Shown: piece by piece, positions 24,423 through 34,324 of the stretch
How the letters are laid out: each line of letters begins with the position of its first letter
How positions within the stretch are numbered: position 1 is the stretch's first letter
From: Flavobacterium tiangeerense
GTDB lineage: Bacteria > Bacteroidota > Bacteroidia > Flavobacteriales > Flavobacteriaceae
Direction: 5' to 3'
Assembly (NCBI RefSeq): GCF_007830355.1
Contig: NZ_VLKO01000002.1
Coordinates: 124,001-188,000 of the forward strand
Length of the DNA: 64,000 nucleotides
The notes under the pieces: generated by a model
What the model was told of the DNA's origin: nothing
Databases searched by the model: none
The model's input: the letters and a program-made list of their open reading frames with translations, nothing else
Position numbers and translations under genes: made by a program

Positions 24423-27056
24423 CTACCTACTCAACATTCTTTTAATTTCATTGAGTTTCATTAACGCCTCCATAGGCGTTATGGTATTAATATCAAGACT
24501 AATGATCTCTTCTTTTATTTCTTCAAGTAAAGGATCGTCAAGATTAAAGAAACTCATTTGCATTGGCTCCTCTGGTTCTCCTTTTAGTATTGATCCCTTC
24601 TTTGAGGTTTTAGTACCATTTAAGGCATCACTAGAATGGTTGCGCTCTAATTTCTTGAGTAATTTTTGGGCTTTTAAAATGACTATTTGAGGCATTCCAG
24701 CCATTTTGGCTACATGAATCCCAAAACTGTGTGCACTTCCTCCTTTTACTAATTTTCGAATAAAAAGAACATTGTCTTTTAATTCTTTGACAGCCACATT
24801 GTAATTTTGTATACGTGTTAATGATTCACTCATTTCATTCAATTCATGGTAATGCGTAGCAAATAAGGTTTTGGGCTGAGATGGGTGTTCGTGTAAAAAT
24901 TCGGCTATGGCCCAAGCAATCGAAATTCCGTCATAGGTGCTGGTTCCTCGACCAATTTCATCTAATAGAACTAAACTTCGATCTGAAATATTATTCAAGA
25001 TAGATGCCGTTTCATTCATTTCAACCATAAAAGTAGACTCACCCATAGAGATGTTATCACTTGCCCCTACTCTTGTAAAAATTTTATCTACAATTCCCAT
25101 TCGTAAACTTTCGGCAGGGACAAAACTTCCCATTTGCGCCAAAAGTACAATTAAGGCGGTTTGTCTTAATATTGCTGATTTACCAGACATGTTAGGCCCA
25201 GTGATCATTATTAATTGCTGTGTCTCTCTATCCAAAAAAACATCATTTGCAATATAAGGCGTACCTACAGGCAATTGTTTTTCTATCACTGGATGTCTTC
25301 CGTTTTTGATATCCAATTCAAAACTATCATCAAGTTCAGGACAAACATACTTATTCTCAACAGCTAACTGAGTAAATGAGCACAAGCAATCAAGTTGTGC
25401 AATTAAATTCGCATTCATTTGAACTGGTTTGATGTACGTTGCAATCCAACTCACCAATTGCTCAAATAATTCGACTTCTATTTTATGAATTTTTTCCTCG
25501 GCGCCTAGGATTTTAGTTTCGTATTCTTTTAGTTCTTCCGTAATATACCTTTCTGCATTGACTAGTGTTTGTTTCCTGATCCATTCGGTAGGCACTTTAT
25601 CTTTGTGCATATTACGAACTTCAATATAGTAGCCAAAAACATTATTGAATGAGATTTTCAACGATGAAATCCCCGTTGCTTGTGATTCGCGTTTTTCAAT
25701 ACCCTCTAAAAATTCCTTGCCTGAAGTTGAAATGGCTCTCAACTCGTCTAGCTCAGCGTGAACTCCTGGCGCAATAGCATTTCCTTTGGCAATAGCCACT
25801 GGAGCATCTTGATTTAAAACGGATTTAATTTTTTCGCGAAGCAAATCGCAACTATGCAAGCTATCCCCTATTACTTTTACTGCTTCTTGCTGACTTTGTA
25901 AAGCAAGTGTTTTTATGGGAATTATGGCATCCAGAGATTCTTTCAAGTAAATCACTTCGCGTGGCGAAACTTTGCCAGCAGCAATTTTAGAAATCAATCG
26001 TTCTAAGTCGGATATTTGTTTGATTTGATTTTGAATGTTTTTTAAAACACTCTGATTCTCTTTTAGATAAGAAACCACTTGATGCCTGCCTTTTATTTTA
26101 TGACTGTCTTTTAAAGGCAAAGCTAGCCATCGTTTGAGAAGCCTTCCACCCATTGGCGAAAGCGTTTTATCAATCACATCAAGCAAGGTCACCGCATTTG
26201 GATTGTAACTGTGGTACAGCTCTAAGTTGCGAATGGTAAAGCGATCCATCCATACATAAGCATCCTCAGCAATACGCTGTATAGACGTTATGTGTTGTAC
26301 CTTATTATGTTGTGTTTCGGACAAATAATACAATATCGCTCCAGATGCAATGATTCCTTCGTTCAAATCTTCAATACCAAAACCTTTTAAAGAAACGGTT
26401 TGAAAATGTTTTGTGAGCGTTTCAAAGGCATAATCTTCCTTGAAAACCCAATCTTCCAGATAAAAATTATGAAAGTCCTCGCCAAAAGCTTCTTTAAATT
26501 CCCCTTTTTTATTTTTTGGAATCAAAACTTCACTTGGACTAAAATTTTGAAGCAACTTATCGATATATTCGGCGTTGCCTTGAGCGGTTAAAAACTCTCC
26601 TGTTGAAACATCCAGAAAGGAGATCCCTATGATTTTATTGGCAAAATAAATTGCCGCAAGAAAATTATTTGTTTTGGATTGCAAAACCTCATCGTTCATT
26701 GAAACTCCTGGCGTAACGAGTTCGGTAACACCACGTTTTACGATGGTTTTGGTCATTTTAGGATCTTCAAGCTGATCGCAAATTGCTACACGCAAACCTG
26801 CTTTGACAAGCTTAGGCAAATAGGTATTCAAGGAATGATGTGGGAAACCAGCAAGAGCCGTTTCAGTCTCGGAGCCTGCGCCACGCTTGGTCAAAACAAT
26901 TCCAAGGATTTTTGAAGCCCGAACTGCATCTTCGCCAAAGGTTTCATAAAAATCACCCACACGAAATAGCAAGCAAGCATCTGGGTACTTTCTTTTTATC
27001 TCGTTGTATTGCTTCATCAATGGTGTTTCCTTGACTATTTTATCTTTTGACGCCAC
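24423..27056 (-). CDS. mutS: DNA mismatch repair protein MutS
   Basis: MutS recognises mismatches and small loops and recruits MutL. The 877-residue protein has the mismatch-reading domain I with the conserved FYE ('[14 protein letters not shown]', residues ~32-45), connector, lever and clamp domains, and an ABC-type ATPase with Walker A '[15 protein letters not shown]' near residue 620 and Walker B '[14 protein letters not shown]' near residue 697. The start codon is GTG at 27056, which gives the expected short N-terminal tail before '[11 protein letters not shown]'. The gene stands alone and is convergent with the TonB-type gene. Confidence 0.96.
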   Translation of the reverse strand: MASKDKIVKETPLMKQYNEIKRKYPDACLLFRVGDFYETFGEDAVRASKILGIVLTKRGAGSETETALAGFPHHSLNTYLPKLVKAGLRVAICDQLEDPKMTKTIVKRGVTELVTPGVSMNDEVLQSKTNNFLAAIYFANKIIGISFLDVSTGEFLTAQGNAEYIDKLLQNFSPSEVLIPKNKKGEFKEAFGEDFHNFYLEDWVFKEDYAFETLTKHFQTVSLKGFGIEDLNEGIIASGAILYYLSETQHNKVQHITSIQRIAEDAYVWMDRFTIRNLELYHSYNPNAVTLLDVIDKTLSPMGGRLLKRWLALPLKDSHKIKGRHQVVSYLKENQSVLKNIQNQIKQISDLERLISKIAAGKVSPREVIYLKESLDAIIPIKTLALQSQQEAVKVIGDSLHSCDLLREKIKSVLNQDAPVAIAKGNAIAPGVHAELDELRAISTSGKEFLEGIEKRESQATGISSLKISFNNVFGYYIEVRNMHKDKVPTEWIRKQTLVNAERYITEELKEYETKILGAEEKIHKIEVELFEQLVSWIATYIKPVQMNANLIAQLDCLCSFTQLAVENKYVCPELDDSFELDIKNGRHPVIEKQLPVGTPYIANDVFLDRETQQLIMITGPNMSGKSAILRQTALIVLLAQMGSFVPAESLRMGIVDKIFTRVGASDNISMGESTFMVEMNETASILNNISDRSLVLLDEIGRGTSTYDGISIAWAIAEFLHEHPSQPKTLFATHYHELNEMSESLTRIQNYNVAVKELKDNVLFIRKLVKGGSAHSFGIHVAKMAGMPQIVILKAQKLLKKLERNHSSDALNGTKTSKKGSILKGEPEEPMQMSFFNLDDPLLEEIKEEIISLDINTITPMEALMKLNEIKRMLSR

Positions 27057-27215
27057 TTTTTTTGAGGTATTTGGTAATTAAAATTTAGGCGAATTTATAG
27101 ATTTTTAAATAAAATTGAACGCAATTCAAACTAAAGTATTCATTTTAATATAATTTTAGATGTAACATATAATTTTTTAATTAAATTTGTACTTACAATT
27201 AAACATTATACTGAC

Positions 27216-27665
27216 ATGAAAAAAATAATTGCTTTAGCTATGCTAGTTACCTTTGGGATAACAGGTATGAACGCACAAGAAACTACAAAAAAATTGAAAC
27301 CGGTAAAAGCTAAAATTGCTAATACGAAAGTAAATGGAGCAGGAATGCTTTTTGTAAGCGAAACCATTGATTATGGTACTGTTGCTCACAATTCTGATGG
27401 AAGAAGAGAATTTGTATTTACAAACAACGGAAACAAACCATTGATCATTACAAATGCTCAAGGATCATGTGGTTGTACGGTTCCTACTTATCCTAAAGAG
27501 CCTATTGCTCCTGGAGCAAAAGGAGTTATTGGAGTTAAATATGATACTTCAAGAGGAGGACAGCCGTTTACAAAAACAATCACGTTAACATCAAACGCAG
27601 TTGTTCCTACTAAAACTCTTACTATAAAAGGAAACGTTTTAGCAGCTGAAACATCAAAAAGCTAA
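27216..27665 (+). CDS. DUF1573 domain secreted protein
   Basis: A 149-residue protein with a signal peptide ('MKKIIALAMLVTFGITGMNAQ') and a DUF1573 Ig-like domain: 'ETIDYGTVAHNSDGRREFVFTNNGNKPLIITN', 'GSCGCTVP' and 'PGAKGVIGVKYDTS'. DUF1573 proteins are abundant periplasmic or surface proteins in Bacteroidota with unknown function. A TAAATTTG box lies at 27182-27189, 27 bases before the ATG. Confidence 0.9.
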   Translation: MKKIIALAMLVTFGITGMNAQETTKKLKPVKAKIANTKVNGAGMLFVSETIDYGTVAHNSDGRREFVFTNNGNKPLIITNAQGSCGCTVPTYPKEPIAPGAKGVIGVKYDTSRGGQPFTKTITLTSNAVVPTKTLTIKGNVLAAETSKS

Positions 27666-27685
27666 TTCTTTTTACAACAAATACT

Positions 27686-27722
27686 TTAAAGCTTCCTGTA
27701 AAATTGGAAGCTTTTTTTTTGA
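27686..27722 (+). terminator. Intrinsic terminator after the DUF1573 gene
   Basis: AAAGCTTCC pairs with GGAAGCTTT and is followed by a run of nine or more T residues. Confidence 0.82.
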
Positions 27723-27735
27723 ATAATTCCACACC

Positions 27736-28266
27736 ATGAGAAAGTTAGAAAACAGTGAACTAGAACGTAAATCAATTGAAACCTTTAAAAAATCTACAAA
27801 AACACCCCTGATACTGGTTTTAGATGATATTAGAAGTTTACACAATATCGGATCTGTATTTCGTACCGCGGATGCTTTTTTGATTGAAAAAATTTATCTG
27901 TGCGGCATTACAGCCACTCCACCTAACAAAGAAATTCATAAAACAGCACTAGGCGCTACAGACACTGTTGCTTGGGAACATTACGATCGCGTCTTGGAAG
28001 TTATAGAGAAATTAAATAAAGAAAATGTGATTACTCTAGCTATTGAACAAGTAGAGCATGCTGTTTTTCTTCAAAATTTTGAAGTTGAGAAAGACAAAAA
28101 ATACGCTTTAGTTTTTGGCAATGAAGTCCATGGCGTTTCACAAGAAGCGGTGGGATTATGTACTGGTTGTATTGAAATTCCTCAGCTAGGAACAAAACAT
28201 TCCTTAAACATATCTGTGAGTGCTGGGATCGTTGTTTGGGATTTATTTAAACAGTTCCAGTATTGA
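27736..28266 (+). CDS. SpoU (TrmH) family RNA 2'-O-methyltransferase
   Basis: A 176-residue SPOUT methyltransferase that transfers methyl from SAM to a ribose of tRNA or rRNA. All three motifs are visible: 'LDDIRSLHNIGSVFRTADAF' (motif 1, catalytic Arg), 'LVFGNEVHGVS' (motif 2) and 'EIPQLGTKHSLNISVSAGIVVWDL' (motif 3). There is no N-terminal RNA-binding extension, so the exact RNA target cannot be decided. Its 3' end overlaps the convergent folK-dNK gene by 20 bases. Confidence 0.9.
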   Translation: MRKLENSELERKSIETFKKSTKTPLILVLDDIRSLHNIGSVFRTADAFLIEKIYLCGITATPPNKEIHKTALGATDTVAWEHYDRVLEVIEKLNKENVITLAIEQVEHAVFLQNFEVEKDKKYALVFGNEVHGVSQEAVGLCTGCIEIPQLGTKHSLNISVSAGIVVWDLFKQFQY

Positions 28267-29392
28267 TTTTCATTTGAATTTCGCTCAAGATAAACAAGTA
28301 GTCTTCTTGATTTTTAACAAAATCTCTATCAGACACATCAATGATCAAAACATTGAGATCGGTTTGAGATTTAATGTAATCTAAATAGCCACTATTTATT
28401 TTATCTAAATAATCGGCAGGGATTTTTTGCTCATAACTGCGTCCTCTTTTCTTGATGTTCTGCAACAGGCGTTCTGAATTTTGATATAAATAAACGTATA
28501 AATCTGGCTTAGGCATTTCTTTGTAAATGATATCAAACAAGTTGCGATACAAGCGGTATTCATCTTCAGCGAGTGTAATCTTGGCAAAAATTAACGATTT
28601 AAAAATATGATAATCAGCAACTAAAAAATCTTTAAACAAATCAAATTGCGCCAAGTCATCTGATAATTGCTGATACCTATCGGCAAGGAAAGACATCTCT
28701 AGTGGAAAGGCATAACGGTTTTGATCTTTATAAAATTTGGGTAAAAAAGGATTATCAGCAAATCGCTCTAAAACTGTTTTAGCATTAAAATCTTCCGCTA
28801 TTTTTGATGCTAAGGTTGTTTTTCCTGCGCCTATATTCCCTTCAAAAGCTACATAATTATAGCGCTCTAGCGGAATGTTACGCAACGGTTCATCAAGATC
28901 TTGTACGTATACACAAACGCTTGTATCTGGAGTACATGCCAGCAACTCCGGAACATTTTTATGTAAAACAGGATGTTTCCAATCCAGATTCAGATCCAAA
29001 ACGGGAACCAAAACAAAATTCCTATTTTGCATTAAAGGATGTGGCACCTGTAATTTTTCAGTAGCAATAACATCATCATCAAAAGCAACAATATCAATAT
29101 CAATTACTCTAGATTGGTATTCAGATGATAGATTAGGAATACGTCCCAAACGTTTTTCAATTTTTAAAACCTGATTCAAAACTTTATGCGCCGCTTGATA
29201 CGTGTGAATTAGTACGGCACAATTATAAAAGGATTCACTCTCAAAACCCCAAGCGGGTGATTCATATAACTTAGAGGTTTTGATAATTGTACCAACCTCT
29301 TGATGTATTAAGTGCAGGCATTGCAAAATATTTTCCTTGCGATTTCCTTGATTACTTCCTATGGATAATATGACTTGATGTTGTGATTTCAT
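28247..29392 (-). CDS. folK: Fused HPPK (FolK) - deoxynucleoside kinase
   Basis: A 381-residue bifunctional protein. The N-terminal ~155 residues are 6-hydroxymethyl-dihydropterin pyrophosphokinase: 'LSIGSNQGNRKENILQC', 'GFESESFYNCAVLI', 'RVIDIDIVAFDD' and 'VPHPLMQNRNFVLVPV'. From ~residue 180 a deoxynucleoside kinase follows, with P-loop 'FEGNIGAGKTTLASKIA' and 'MSFLADRYQQL'. The fusion joins folate synthesis with nucleotide salvage and is, from memory, common in flavobacteria. A TTG four codons upstream is a possible but less likely start than ATG 29392. Confidence 0.93.
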   Translation of the reverse strand: MKSQHQVILSIGSNQGNRKENILQCLHLIHQEVGTIIKTSKLYESPAWGFESESFYNCAVLIHTYQAAHKVLNQVLKIEKRLGRIPNLSSEYQSRVIDIDIVAFDDDVIATEKLQVPHPLMQNRNFVLVPVLDLNLDWKHPVLHKNVPELLACTPDTSVCVYVQDLDEPLRNIPLERYNYVAFEGNIGAGKTTLASKIAEDFNAKTVLERFADNPFLPKFYKDQNRYAFPLEMSFLADRYQQLSDDLAQFDLFKDFLVADYHIFKSLIFAKITLAEDEYRLYRNLFDIIYKEMPKPDLYVYLYQNSERLLQNIKKRGRSYEQKIPADYLDKINSGYLDYIKSQTDLNVLIIDVSDRDFVKNQEDYLFILSEIQMKINTGTV

Positions 29393-29526
29393 AATGGGGT
29401 GCAAATTAACTAAAAGAATTTTAGAATTATATCAAATTGAGCTATGCATAAAATAATAAACATAAAAAAGTCTCCCATTTGTGTAACAATACGATGGTTT
29501 CAGAGACTTATTAAAAAAATATAAGT

Positions 29527-31287
29527 ATGAAATTTTTAGGAAATGTATTAGCTACCATCATTGGTATTTTTGTGTTTTTCATGTTGTTTTTCTTTGGTAT
29601 TGTTCTCATTGGAGCCATTTTTGGTGGTGAATCTGAAGGAGTTGTAGTTGAAAATAATTCAGTTATCGAGTTGGATCTAGGAAACATACAAAATGATTAT
29701 GCAGGTAAATACAAAGACCCTTGGGTTACCGTTTTCTCAGAAAATAAAACCATAGGCTTGATTGACATATTAAATGCTATTGAAGAAGCAAAAAATGATG
29801 ACGATATTAAGGGAATATCTATTCTGAATAGCAATTCTGGATTGGGTATGGCACAAAGCAAAGCCTTGCGCGATGCACTAGAAAGTTTTAAAAAATCAGG
29901 AAAATTTGTTATGGCTTACGCCAATTCATATTCTCAAAAAGAGTACTACATCAACTCTGTTGCGAGTCCTATTTACATCAATCCTGTTGGAGAAATGGAC
30001 TTTAAAGGTCTTTCATCGGAAATTATGTTTTTCAAAGATTTCCAAGAAAAATCAGGATTAAAAATGGAAGTAATCCGCCACGGAAAATATAAAAGTGCCG
30101 TAGAACCTTTTCTTGAAAACAAGATGAGTGACGCCAATAGAGAGCAAACTACAGCTTTGTTAACCTCTGTTTGGAATTCTGTTGTAAATGACATTTCAAA
30201 AAGTAGAAATATTCCAGTGGCAAAACTAAATGAAATTGCCAATGGCCTGCAAGCTAGAACACCAGAAATGGCAAAAGCACAAAAACTGGTAGATATTATT
30301 GCCTACGAAGATATATATCATGATGCCATTAAGAAGATTTTGAAAGTAGATAAAGATAAAGATTACAACACCATATCTATTGTTGATTATGCACAAAAAG
30401 TAGCCACAACCTCCCTCTCAAAAGATAGTTCAAATGAAATTGCAATTATTTATGCTCAGGGAGAAATTATGGGTGGCGAAGGAGATGTAACAGTAATAGG
30501 TGAAGGATCTATGCGTCGCTCTTTGCAGGAAGCCAGAAATAATAAAGACGTAAAAGCAATTGTTTTACGAATAGACAGTCCAGGTGGAAGTGCATTAACG
30601 TCTGATTTGATTTGGAGAGAAATTGAATTGACCAAAAAAGTAAAACCTATTGTAGTGTCCATGGGGAATTATGCAGCATCTGGAGGATATTACATTGCTT
30701 GTAACGCCAATACCATTTTTGCTGAAGAAAACACCATTACGGGATCTATAGGAGTTTTTGGAGTTTTACCAAATTTTACGCCACTGGCAACAAAGATGGG
30801 AATATATACCGAGCAAGTTAAAACACATACTAATGCAGCTGATTACAGTCCATTTGTACCATTAGACGAAAACTTTAAAGCCGTTACTCTTGAAGGAGTA
30901 GAACACATCTACAAAACATTTGTAACGCATGTAGCTACAGGAAGAAAAATGACATTTGCTCAAGTAGACGCCATTGCGCAAGGAAGAGTATGGACAGGAT
31001 CTGAAGCACTAAAAATAGGCCTTGTAGATAAAATAGGTGGTCTTAATGATGCTATTGCAAATGCTGCAAAGCTGGCCAAAATAAAGACTTACAGTACTCA
31101 AAATTATCCAGAATACGAGAAAAACTTTGAGGATTTATTTGCTGGATTCCCATTTGCGACATCAAAAGCTGCTTTTATCAAAGAAGAAATTGGAGAAGAA
31201 AATTACCGTGTGATGCAGGAAATTAAAAAACTTCAAAACCGCAAAGGTGTACAAGCCATGTTGCCGTATGAAATCAACATTAGGTAA
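29527..31287 (+). CDS. sppA: Signal peptide peptidase SppA, 67K type
   Basis: A membrane-anchored serine/lysine peptidase that degrades cleaved signal peptides. Of 586 residues, the first ~35 contain the transmembrane anchor. The protein is the tandem-duplicated long form: the N-domain supplies the general-base Lys in 'RHGKYKSAVEPF' near residue 190, and the C-domain supplies the nucleophile Ser in 'SMGNYAASGGYYIACNA' near residue 386, with 'LRIDSPGGSALTSD' before it. It stands alone, followed by a terminator. Confidence 0.95.
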   Translation: MKFLGNVLATIIGIFVFFMLFFFGIVLIGAIFGGESEGVVVENNSVIELDLGNIQNDYAGKYKDPWVTVFSENKTIGLIDILNAIEEAKNDDDIKGISILNSNSGLGMAQSKALRDALESFKKSGKFVMAYANSYSQKEYYINSVASPIYINPVGEMDFKGLSSEIMFFKDFQEKSGLKMEVIRHGKYKSAVEPFLENKMSDANREQTTALLTSVWNSVVNDISKSRNIPVAKLNEIANGLQARTPEMAKAQKLVDIIAYEDIYHDAIKKILKVDKDKDYNTISIVDYAQKVATTSLSKDSSNEIAIIYAQGEIMGGEGDVTVIGEGSMRRSLQEARNNKDVKAIVLRIDSPGGSALTSDLIWREIELTKKVKPIVVSMGNYAASGGYYIACNANTIFAEENTITGSIGVFGVLPNFTPLATKMGIYTEQVKTHTNAADYSPFVPLDENFKAVTLEGVEHIYKTFVTHVATGRKMTFAQVDAIAQGRVWTGSEALKIGLVDKIGGLNDAIANAAKLAKIKTYSTQNYPEYEKNFEDLFAGFPFATSKAAFIKEEIGEENYRVMQEIKKLQNRKGVQAMLPYEINIR

Positions 31288-31307
31288 TTAAAAAATCAAA
31301 AGCTTAT

Positions 31308-31346
31308 AAAATCCGCTTGAGTATGATGCTCGAGCGGATTTTTTTA
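31308..31346 (+). terminator. Intrinsic terminator after sppA
   Basis: AAAATCCGCTTGAG pairs with CTCGAGCGGATTTT (one wobble) and is followed by a T-run. Confidence 0.85.
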
Positions 31347-31473
31347 TTTTCAAATAATAAAGATTTTTGGGTTTTATGAAAACATTACATACAATTTACC
31401 TAATAAACCATTATTTTTGTATTGAGTTGACCAAAATTTTCCTTGGTCTTATCCCATTAAAAACTAAAACATT

Positions 31474-34095
31474 ATGGTAAAGAAAATTTTAAAAATCATT
31501 GGAATCCTCTTATTGCTTTTGGTAGTAACGCTATTTGCTGCACCGTTTTTATTCAAAGACCAGATAAAAGCAAAAATATCTGAGGCTATCAACGCCAATG
31601 TAGATGCCAAAGTAACCTTTGCAGAAGCAGATTTAAGTCTTTTTAAAAATTTTCCAAATGCAAATGTAACCTTAGAAAAATTAGTCATAATCAACAAAGC
31701 TCCCTTTGAAGGGGATACCCTTGTTTCATTGGGAGAAATCGACTTGAAAATGTCTATCAAAGAACTTTTTAAGGATAAGAAAGAAGCCATTGCTATTGAT
31801 GGTATTTACTCTAAAGATGGTTTAATTAATATCATTTTCAATAAAAATGGAATTGGCAACTTTGATATTGCTCTCAAAGATCAAAAAGCAAAAGAAGAAG
31901 GTCCAAGTAGTCCATTACTTTTAAAAATCAAAGATTATAAAATTGAGAACTTTCAATTTCGCTATTTTGATGAAAGTTCTAAAATTAAAATGGTCATTGA
32001 TAGTCTTAACCATGAAGGGACAGGAGATTTTGCTGCACAAAAATTAGATTTAGACACCAAAACTACAGCCAAAATTTCTCTCAACCTGGACAAGGTCAAC
32101 TACATGAATAAGGTTGCCTTAACACTAGATGCCGTTTTAGGTATTGATTTGGCGCAAAGCAAATATACGTTTAAGGAAAACAAAGCCTTAATCAATCAAT
32201 TGCCGTTAGAATTTGATGGTTTTATACAAATAATGCCAAACGGACAACAATATGACTTAAAGTTTAAAACACCTACATCGTCCTTCAAAAACTTCTTAGG
32301 AATTATCCCTGAAGCCTACGCCGCTAGTTTAGACAATGTAAAAACTACTGGAGATTTCACCATAGTTGGTTTTGCAAAAGGGTTGTACTCAGAGACTACT
32401 GTTCCAAAGTTTAACATAGCCATTGCCTCAAACAATGCTTCGTTTCAATATCCGAACTTGCCAAAATCAGTTGATAAAATTGTAATAGATACCAAAATCA
32501 TCAACGAAACGGGGATTCTTAATGACACCTATGTAAACCTAGACCAACTATCATTTCAAATTGATCAGGATGTATTTAATGCCAAAGCCAATATTAGAAA
32601 TGTTACGCAAAACGCACTAGTTGATGCCGCATTAAAAGGAACTATTAACTTAGCGAATCTCTCTAAGGCCTATCCTATAAAACTTGACAAACCTTTATCA
32701 GGTATTTTAAAGGCTGATGTCACTACAAAATTTGACATGCAATCTGTTGAGAAAAGCGACTATGAAAAAATAAAGAATGCCGGTAACATGAGTTTATCAG
32801 GTTTTAAATACGCGGACGAAAACGGAAAAACTATGAACATAAGCACGGCAGTGGTTCAGTTCAATCCTAGCCAAGTAAATTTAAAACAATTGAATGCTAC
32901 AACAGGAAAAAGCGACATTAGTGTAAGTGGAATTTTAGAGAATTTTTACGGATTTATCTTTAGAAATCAAGAACTAAAAGGAAATTTCAATATGATTTCG
33001 AAGCAAATAGCTGTTGATGATTTTATGACGACAGGCGAACCTGCAAAAACCGAAGCAGCTACAGCTAAAAAAGCCGATGCCATGAAGATTCCTGCGTTCT
33101 TAAATTGTACGCTTACCGCAAAAGCTACTACGGTTTTATATGACAACCTTACGCTGAGAGATGTCTCTGGAAAATTATTTGTTAGGGATCAAAAAGTTAC
33201 CCTTGAAAACGTAAAAACATCTATTTTTGGAGGAACTATTGGCGTAAACGGTGCCGTTTCTACTAAAGGGAAAACACCTGTTTTTAACATGGATTTGAAA
33301 TTAAATCAAGTAGATATTGCACAATCGTTTACGCAGCTGGACATGCTGAAAAAAATTGCTCCTATTGCAGGTATCATCAACGGGAAGCTGAACTCTAGCA
33401 TTAAACTAAACGGAAATCTAGATGCAACTGAATTCACACCCGATTTAAAAACACTTACCGGAGACTTATTGGGCCAACTGTTGTCATCAACTGTAAACTC
33501 AAATAATTCTACTTTGCTCAAAGCAATTGGGTCTAACATCAAATTTATTGATGTAAACAAAATCAATTTGAATGACATAAAAGCAGCCATCACGTTCAAG
33601 GACGGAAAGGTAAATGTGAAGCCATTTGATATTAAATACAAAGACATCAAAGCTACTGTGGGCGGAACGCATGGTTTTGACCAAAGCATGAATTACACCT
33701 TAAAATTTGATGTGCCAGCCAAATATTTAGGCTCCGAGGCCAATGCGTTACTAGCTAAACTGACACCTGCTGATGCTACCAAACTAGAGAATTTACCTAT
33801 AAATGCATCTTTAGTTGGTAGTTTTACAAATCCGAAAATTACAACTGATGTAAAGACAGCGGTTACTAAGCTTACAACGCAACTGGTAAACCAACAAAAA
33901 GATCGATTGGTTAAAAAGGGAACCTCAGCAATTACAGATTATATCAACAAAAATAAAAAACCAGGTGATACTACAAAAACGGCTACGCCAAGTACACCTG
34001 CTACAAAAGAAGAAGTAAAAGCAAAAGCAGCCGATTTGCTCAACGGACTGTTTAAAAAGAAAAAGAAAGCTGTAGATACTACCAAAGTAAATTAA
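31474..34095 (+). CDS. AsmA-like envelope protein
   Basis: An 873-residue protein with an N-terminal transmembrane helix ('ILKIIGILLLLLVVTLFAAPFLF') followed by 'IKAKISEAINANVDAKVTFAEADLSLFKNFPNANVTLEKL', a typical AsmA/TamB N-terminus, and an AsmA-like C-terminal region (about residues 560-800: 'GGTIGVNGAVSTKGKTPVFNMDLKLNQVDIAQ'). Family members form long beta-bridges implicated in lipid movement to the outer membrane. The C-terminal tail is Lys- and Thr-rich. A TATTTTTG box lies at 31412-31419. Confidence 0.88.
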   Translation: MVKKILKIIGILLLLLVVTLFAAPFLFKDQIKAKISEAINANVDAKVTFAEADLSLFKNFPNANVTLEKLVIINKAPFEGDTLVSLGEIDLKMSIKELFKDKKEAIAIDGIYSKDGLINIIFNKNGIGNFDIALKDQKAKEEGPSSPLLLKIKDYKIENFQFRYFDESSKIKMVIDSLNHEGTGDFAAQKLDLDTKTTAKISLNLDKVNYMNKVALTLDAVLGIDLAQSKYTFKENKALINQLPLEFDGFIQIMPNGQQYDLKFKTPTSSFKNFLGIIPEAYAASLDNVKTTGDFTIVGFAKGLYSETTVPKFNIAIASNNASFQYPNLPKSVDKIVIDTKIINETGILNDTYVNLDQLSFQIDQDVFNAKANIRNVTQNALVDAALKGTINLANLSKAYPIKLDKPLSGILKADVTTKFDMQSVEKSDYEKIKNAGNMSLSGFKYADENGKTMNISTAVVQFNPSQVNLKQLNATTGKSDISVSGILENFYGFIFRNQELKGNFNMISKQIAVDDFMTTGEPAKTEAATAKKADAMKIPAFLNCTLTAKATTVLYDNLTLRDVSGKLFVRDQKVTLENVKTSIFGGTIGVNGAVSTKGKTPVFNMDLKLNQVDIAQSFTQLDMLKKIAPIAGIINGKLNSSIKLNGNLDATEFTPDLKTLTGDLLGQLLSSTVNSNNSTLLKAIGSNIKFIDVNKINLNDIKAAITFKDGKVNVKPFDIKYKDIKATVGGTHGFDQSMNYTLKFDVPAKYLGSEANALLAKLTPADATKLENLPINASLVGSFTNPKITTDVKTAVTKLTTQLVNQQKDRLVKKGTSAITDYINKNKKPGDTTKTATPSTPATKEEVKAKAADLLNGLFKKKKKAVDTTKVN

Positions 34096-34114
34096 GAAGG
34101 TTTTATAAAATAGT

Positions 34115-34151
34115 AAAGAGGAATTCACTAAGTGAAATTCCTCTTTTTTTT
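34115..34151 (+). terminator. Intrinsic terminator after the AsmA-like gene
   Basis: AAAGAGGAATT and AAATTCCTCTTT flank a short loop, followed by T residues. Confidence 0.82.
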
Positions 34152-34189
34152 GTTTGTAATTTTAGTATAGTTCCTAGTGTAGGCGTGCT

Positions 34190-34316
34190 GCTGCAACGGG
34201 TTCACGTGCGTAAAGGATGGCAGCGGTATCCTTTTATGGAGCCCAAGCGAAAAGATATAGCGAACAGCCTGACCTTTTTTTAAAATTTTTTCAATTTTAA
34301 AAAAAGGATACGCCCA
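34190..34316 (+). repeat. Copy 2 of the recurring intergenic element
   Basis: It contains GGATGGCAGCGG then TATCCTTTT (34216-34235), complementary AAAAGATA (34250-34257) with a bulged C, and then ATAGCGAACAGCCTGACC. A perfect 15-bp hairpin follows (34273-34307, CCTTTTTTTAAAATT and its complement). The element fills the space between two convergent genes. Related blocks occur at 5-34 and 44312-44458. No ORF is present; a structured RNA or mobile repeat is possible. Confidence 0.55.
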
Positions 34317-34324
34317 AGAACTTT

